A stretch of DNA of 64,000 bases from JAWLHU01 sp041690255. GTDB taxonomy: Bacteria; Bacillota; Sulfobacillia; Symbiobacteriales; Symbiobacteriaceae. The stretch is taken from contig JAWLHU010000004.1 of assembly GCA_041690255.1 (NCBI GenBank), positions 62,001 through 126,000 on the forward strand, given 5' to 3'. The notes under the pieces were generated by a model, which did no database searches, was not told the DNA's origin, and worked only from the letters and a program-made list of their open reading frames with translations. Numbering within the stretch: the stretch's first letter is position 1; each line of letters begins with the position of its first letter. Shown one piece after another: positions 59,228 to 64,000 of the stretch. The translations under genes were made by a program, and so were the position numbers.

Positions 59228-60118
59228 TTATGCCAGTCCTGCGGCGGGAGCCACCGCGACGACCGTGTGACCGGGGAAGACATAAGAGTCGGCCCTTACG
59301 GAGACGGCCACCCCGGTGGCGGGCGAGTGAACGGGCTCGCCGTCCAAATCACCCAGGGCCTGGCCCTCGTTCACGGCGGTGCCGGCGACAACAGCCGGGC
59401 TCCAGAGGGCAGCCTTCAGGCTCCGAACGTCCTGGAGCTTGCCGTAGAACCGGGGGGAGACAGGAGGAGCGTCGCCCTCGACCACCCCGAGCCGGATCAG
59501 CATGTTCGAGACCGCCGCGAAGCCCCGCTCCCCGGAGCGCCGGTCCAGGATGCCGCCGCTGGTCCCGAACTGACCGCCGGCCAGTTCGATGATGACGGCC
59601 GGTTTGCCGGCGTAACAGGCCTCCACAAAGAGCTGGTTGCGGGTACCACCCGACTGGACCACCACGGGGATATCAATCAGGCGTGCCAGGTCCTTCGCAA
59701 ACGGAAACTCCTGCCAGAGGGCAAGGGTGTAGTCGGAGCCAAAGATGCCGCAACAATGGAGATCAACGATATAGTCGGCCTCCTGTGCATGTGCCCAGAG
59801 CAGGGAGGCGAGGACCATGCTCGGCGTTCCCTCGGGCTCCCCGGGAAAGATCCGGTTCAGGTCCAACTCATCGTACGGGGAGACCCGAGTCAGCTTGCGG
59901 AAGGCCGCCGGATTGGCCACCGGCAGGATTGTGACCGCTCCCTTCACCTGCTGTTCTCCCAGCCACCGGGCCAGTTGCCGCGCTACCCAGATCCCGGTCG
60001 CTTCCCCGCCGTGGATCCCGGCGGTAATCAGGATATGCGGATGCGCCCCCTCCTCCCCGAAGTGGAGGCACTCCAGTTCGTGTGGGTGAAACGCTTCCAG
60101 TTCGACTCGCTTGGCCAT
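59228..60118 (-). CDS. Succinylglutamate desuccinylase/aspartoacylase-like zinc hydrolase (M14)
   Basis: A 296-residue protein with the zinc motif in ITAGIHGGEATG and DLHCCGIFGSD, the AstE/AspA-type carboxypeptidase fold. The C-terminal beta domain (SPATGVAVSVRADSYVFPG) resembles that of DUF2817/AstE proteins. Substrate unknown; the peptidase genes nearby suggest a role in amino acid or peptide catabolism. Confidence 0.82.
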   Translation of the reverse strand: MAKRVELEAFHPHELECLHFGEEGAHPHILITAGIHGGEATGIWVARQLARWLGEQQVKGAVTILPVANPAAFRKLTRVSPYDELDLNRIFPGEPEGTPSMVLASLLWAHAQEADYIVDLHCCGIFGSDYTLALWQEFPFAKDLARLIDIPVVVQSGGTRNQLFVEACYAGKPAVIIELAGGQFGTSGGILDRRSGERGFAAVSNMLIRLGVVEGDAPPVSPRFYGKLQDVRSLKAALWSPAVVAGTAVNEGQALGDLDGEPVHSPATGVAVSVRADSYVFPGHTVVAVAPAAGLA

Positions 60119-60149
60119 CTGGCTCCTCTCCTTCGTCACGTGTGCACCC

Positions 60150-61028
60150 CTACAATCGTCCGGCGGCGCCGGCACGCTGATACCAGGGACTCGCCTCTTT
60201 AAGCTGCTGCACCACGTCCATGCCCACGTTCACCGTGCCGGGTACCACCGTGCGCGCCCCGGTCGGCCCGTGGCTGTCGGTGCCGCCGGTGACGATCAGA
60301 CCAAGGTCAAACCCCCAGCGAGCGTAAAACTGACGCTGCCGCTCGCCGTGGTCCGAGTGGTAAGCCTCGATCCCCAGGACTCCGGCCTGGAGAATCGAAC
60401 GGACGATGTTGTCGTCCCGGATCAAACCCGGATGCGCCAGGACCGGCACACCGCCCGCCTCCCTGACCACCGAGATCGCCTCTTCGGGGGTGAGCTTGGG
60501 CCGGGGAACGTAAGCCGGTCTTCCGTGGGTCAGGTACCGCTCGAAGGCCTCCTCGTGGTTGCGGACGACCCCCGCCTCAATCATGGCGAGGGCGATGTGC
60601 GGGCGCCCAACCGACTCGCCACCCAGCTCCATGACACGCTCCAGGGAGACCTGAGTAAAGCCGAGGCCGTGCAGCTTGGCCACGCACTCCCGCGCCCGAG
60701 CCCGCCGCCCGCCCCGCATACGCTCCAGCAGGGCGGCCATCACCGGCTCGGTCCGGTCGAAGTAGTAGGCGAGCATGTGGACCTCGGTCTTCCCCACCTC
60801 GGTGGAAAGCTCACAGCCTGGCACGATCTCAATGCCGAACTCCCCGGCGGCTGCGATCGCCTCATCCCAGCCCTTGATCGTGTCGTGATCGGTGATTGCC
60901 ACGGCGGCCAGTCCCTGACTGGCCGCCCACTTCACGTGCTCCCGCGGGGGTAACGTCCCGTCGGAGGCCGTGGTATGCGTGTGCAGATCCGCCCGCCCGT
61001 GAGGGGGCGGCATCGGGATACGGACCAT
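60150..61028 (-). CDS. PHP-domain phosphoesterase
   Basis: A 292-residue PHP protein with metal ligands in DLHTHTTASDGTL, AITDHDTI, VPGCELST and TGGTDSHGP. The closest pattern is the RNase AM/nucleoside 3',5'-bisphosphate phosphatase type (YciV). Overlapping spacing of 3 bases to the leucyl aminopeptidase gene upstream indicates an operon. Confidence 0.88.
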   Translation of the reverse strand: MVRIPMPPPHGRADLHTHTTASDGTLPPREHVKWAASQGLAAVAITDHDTIKGWDEAIAAAGEFGIEIVPGCELSTEVGKTEVHMLAYYFDRTEPVMAALLERMRGGRRARARECVAKLHGLGFTQVSLERVMELGGESVGRPHIALAMIEAGVVRNHEEAFERYLTHGRPAYVPRPKLTPEEAISVVREAGGVPVLAHPGLIRDDNIVRSILQAGVLGIEAYHSDHGERQRQFYARWGFDLGLIVTGGTDSHGPTGARTVVPGTVNVGMDVVQQLKEASPWYQRAGAAGRL

Positions 61029-61031
61029 GCG

Positions 61032-62507
<1,476 letters not shown>

Positions 62508-62544
62508 GCAGAGTCCCCCTCAAATTGGTCGGTGGAATCGAAGA

Positions 62545-63525
62545 TTAGCGCAGCACCTGTTCGAAGACCCGGAGGTAGTTACCGCCCAGAATCTTGGCAA
62601 GGTCCTCCTCCTTGTAGCCGCGGCTGAGCAGTTCAGCGGTCAGGTGCGGCAGGCGGGTTACATCTTCCAGGCCAGGTGGCGGCGTGCAACCGTCAAAATC
62701 GGAACCATAGGCCACATGGTCAGGCGTTCCAAGCAACTGGACCACATGGTCGATATGATCCGCCACCGTCTTCAGGGTCGCCGTCTCCCGGTTCATGAAG
62801 GCGTTGACGAAGGAGATGCCAAAGACGCCGCCCTTGGCCGCCAGCGCCTTGATCTGGTCATCCGTCAGGTTTCGGGCATGGTCCCAGAGTGCCCGGCAGT
62901 TGCCGTGGGTGAAGAGGACCGGCTGCTCCGAGACCTCCAGCACATCGTAGAAGCCGGGGGCGGTAATGTGGCTCAGGTCGATCAACATACCCAGCCGGTT
63001 CATCTCCCGTACGACCTCGCGGCCGAACTTCGTCAGTCCGCCTCCCGCACCTTCCTCGCCGGCGCCATCGGCCACGTCGTTCCGCGGGTTCCAGACCAGC
63101 CCCATCATGCGGACACCCAGACGGTAGTAGTTGCGGAGCATCGCCAGGGAGCCCTGAAGCCCCTCGGCCCCCTCAATGTTGAGCAGGACCGCGACATCGC
63201 CCCCGGTGTGGGCCTCACGGATATCCTGTGCAGTGAGCGCGAGGCGCACCCCGGGCGCCGCCGAAATCTGTGTCAACAGACCGTCGATCGACTCACCGAC
63301 CCGCTTCGCCGCTACCGGGTAGTAGACCGGCGCCGGCCAGGCGGCCTGGACGGTGCAGGCAAGCCCTGCTGCCCTCGCCCGGGGGAAGTCAATATGCCCC
63401 TGATCCGACTGCTCTGCCAGCGTCCGCTTGCCATCCAGGACCATGAGGATTGAGTCAGCATGTCCATCTACCACGGGATAACGACGATGCAGTTCCATTG
63501 CCTTGGCCAGATGCATTTTGCTCAC
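62545..63525 (-). CDS. Membrane-type dipeptidase (M19, renal dipeptidase family)
   Basis: A 326-residue zinc dipeptidase with the HxD motif in VVDGHADS, the bridging glutamate in NIEGAEGL, and later histidines in LIDLSHI and TTHGN-like VLFTHGNCRAL. It hydrolyses dipeptides. GTG at 63525 (followed by AGC AAA ATG) lies 7 bases after AGGGGG. No signal peptide is seen, so the enzyme is probably cytoplasmic. Confidence 0.9.
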   Translation of the reverse strand: MSKMHLAKAMELHRRYPVVDGHADSILMVLDGKRTLAEQSDQGHIDFPRARAAGLACTVQAAWPAPVYYPVAAKRVGESIDGLLTQISAAPGVRLALTAQDIREAHTGGDVAVLLNIEGAEGLQGSLAMLRNYYRLGVRMMGLVWNPRNDVADGAGEEGAGGGLTKFGREVVREMNRLGMLIDLSHITAPGFYDVLEVSEQPVLFTHGNCRALWDHARNLTDDQIKALAAKGGVFGISFVNAFMNRETATLKTVADHIDHVVQLLGTPDHVAYGSDFDGCTPPPGLEDVTRLPHLTAELLSRGYKEEDLAKILGGNYLRVFEQVLR

Positions 63526-63637
63526 GCCGGACCCCCTGGCGGCCCGGCTCCCTCCTCTGCGAATACTTAACCCACCTAATCTTTTTTCCACCCGGCCCCC
63601 AAATCCCTTTCCTGGGGACGGAAAAGGGAAAAAAAGA

Positions 63638-63660
63638 CCGCCTGGACAAGTGCCAGGCGG
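63638..63660 (-). terminator. Rho-independent terminator of spoVS
   Basis: A perfect 8-bp stem (CCGCCTGG / CCAGGCGG) with a 7-base loop; on the minus strand it is followed by TCTTTTTTTCCC. Confidence 0.88.
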
Positions 63661-63717
63661 CTATGTGCTTTCGCACCGGCCGAGCGGTCCCCAAACCACT
63701 CTGCCCCTGCGGCCGTC

Positions 63718-63978
63718 TTACCGCGGCTCGACGATCAGCTTGATCGCCGTGCGCTCCTCACCGTCGATCTTCAGGTCGGTAAACGCCGGAATGCAGATCA
63801 GATCAACACCCTGCGGGGCGACGAACCCACGTGCAATCGCCACTGCCTTGACCGCCTGATTGAGTGCTCCTGCCCCAATTGCCTGGATCTCCGCGGCACC
63901 GCGCTCCCGCAGGCAACCTGCGAGTGCTCCCGCCACAGCGTTCGGACTCGACTTCGCCGATACCTTCAGTACTTCCAT
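63718..63978 (-). CDS. spoVS: Stage V sporulation protein S
   Basis: An 86-residue protein identical in length to SpoVS of Bacillus, with MEVLKVSAKSSPNAVAGALA, the GAGALNQAVKAVAIARG block and FTDLKIDGEERTAIKL. SpoVS is an Alba-like protein that influences stage II and stage V of sporulation. The ATG at 63978 fits; an upstream in-frame ATG at 63996 is less likely. Confirms that the host is a spore former. Confidence 0.95.
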   Translation of the reverse strand: MEVLKVSAKSSPNAVAGALAGCLRERGAAEIQAIGAGALNQAVKAVAIARGFVAPQGVDLICIPAFTDLKIDGEERTAIKLIVEPR

Positions 63979-64000
63979 AACCAATGTCCCCTCCACTGGT

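Overview
Organism. The window is high-GC bacterial DNA from an endospore former. It encodes SpoVS, SpoVK, CotF-type coat protein, a Ger(x)A/B/C germinant receptor, a YlbF/YmcA-family protein, Hfq, HflX and a SigY-type ECF sigma operon. A GC-rich base composition combined with a Firmicute sporulation gene set points to Symbiobacterium or a close relative; this is an inference from gene content, not a database match. Layout. 0-5.5 kb: a VOC protein, an SDR, a SigY-like ECF sigma operon with its own ABC transporter, and an alpha/beta hydrolase. 5.6-9 kb: hflX and an aminoglycoside-nucleotidyltransferase-like gene behind a leader-peptide/terminator attenuator, then a GH1 gene remnant and a YwqG-like gene. 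9.1-12.7 kb: a TetR-controlled ABC exporter. 13.3-14.8 kb: spore-coat-type genes. 14.9-21.9 kb: spoVK, broken in two by a 6,009-bp element. 22-29.5 kb: a PLP enzyme, ada, hfq-miaA-mutL and a zinc protease. 29.5-33.3 kb: a germination receptor operon. 33.8-40.7 kb: mutS, a GGDEF protein, ymcA-like gene and miaB. 41-48.8 kb: an ATPase, an antiporter, CstA with a LytS/LytTR two-component pair, and agmatinase. 49-52.4 kb: a polar amino acid ABC transporter and a thioredoxin-reductase-like protein. 52.4-59.2 kb: two RRM proteins, LysR, and MoxR-DUF58-DUF4129. 59.2-64 kb: AstE-like, PHP, leucyl aminopeptidase, dipeptidase and SpoVS. Main result. The sporulation ATPase gene spoVK is interrupted right after its Walker B region. 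The intervening element carries a large serine recombinase of the SpoIVCA type, a small protein directly upstream of it, an HTH protein, a membrane protein, a MobA/MobL relaxase and an unknown gene. Its ends are inverted arms of an imperfect 50-bp palindrome. Recombination at the central CG joins the two spoVK halves in frame into a 338-residue protein with the expected SpoVK sequence at the junction. This is the architecture of the Bacillus sigK skin element, but in spoVK and with a relaxase. In the excised circle the recombinase frame reads through attP into the HTH gene, so the recombinase would have different C-termini in the two states. Other points of interest: a gerA-type gene split at a canonical -1 slippery heptamer, a leader peptide plus terminator before hflX, a long hairpin that sequesters the cstA ribosome-binding site together with LytTR-type direct repeats upstream, an ECF-type promoter before the SigY operon, and a cluster of strong hairpins in a 600-bp gene-free stretch near 38 kb.
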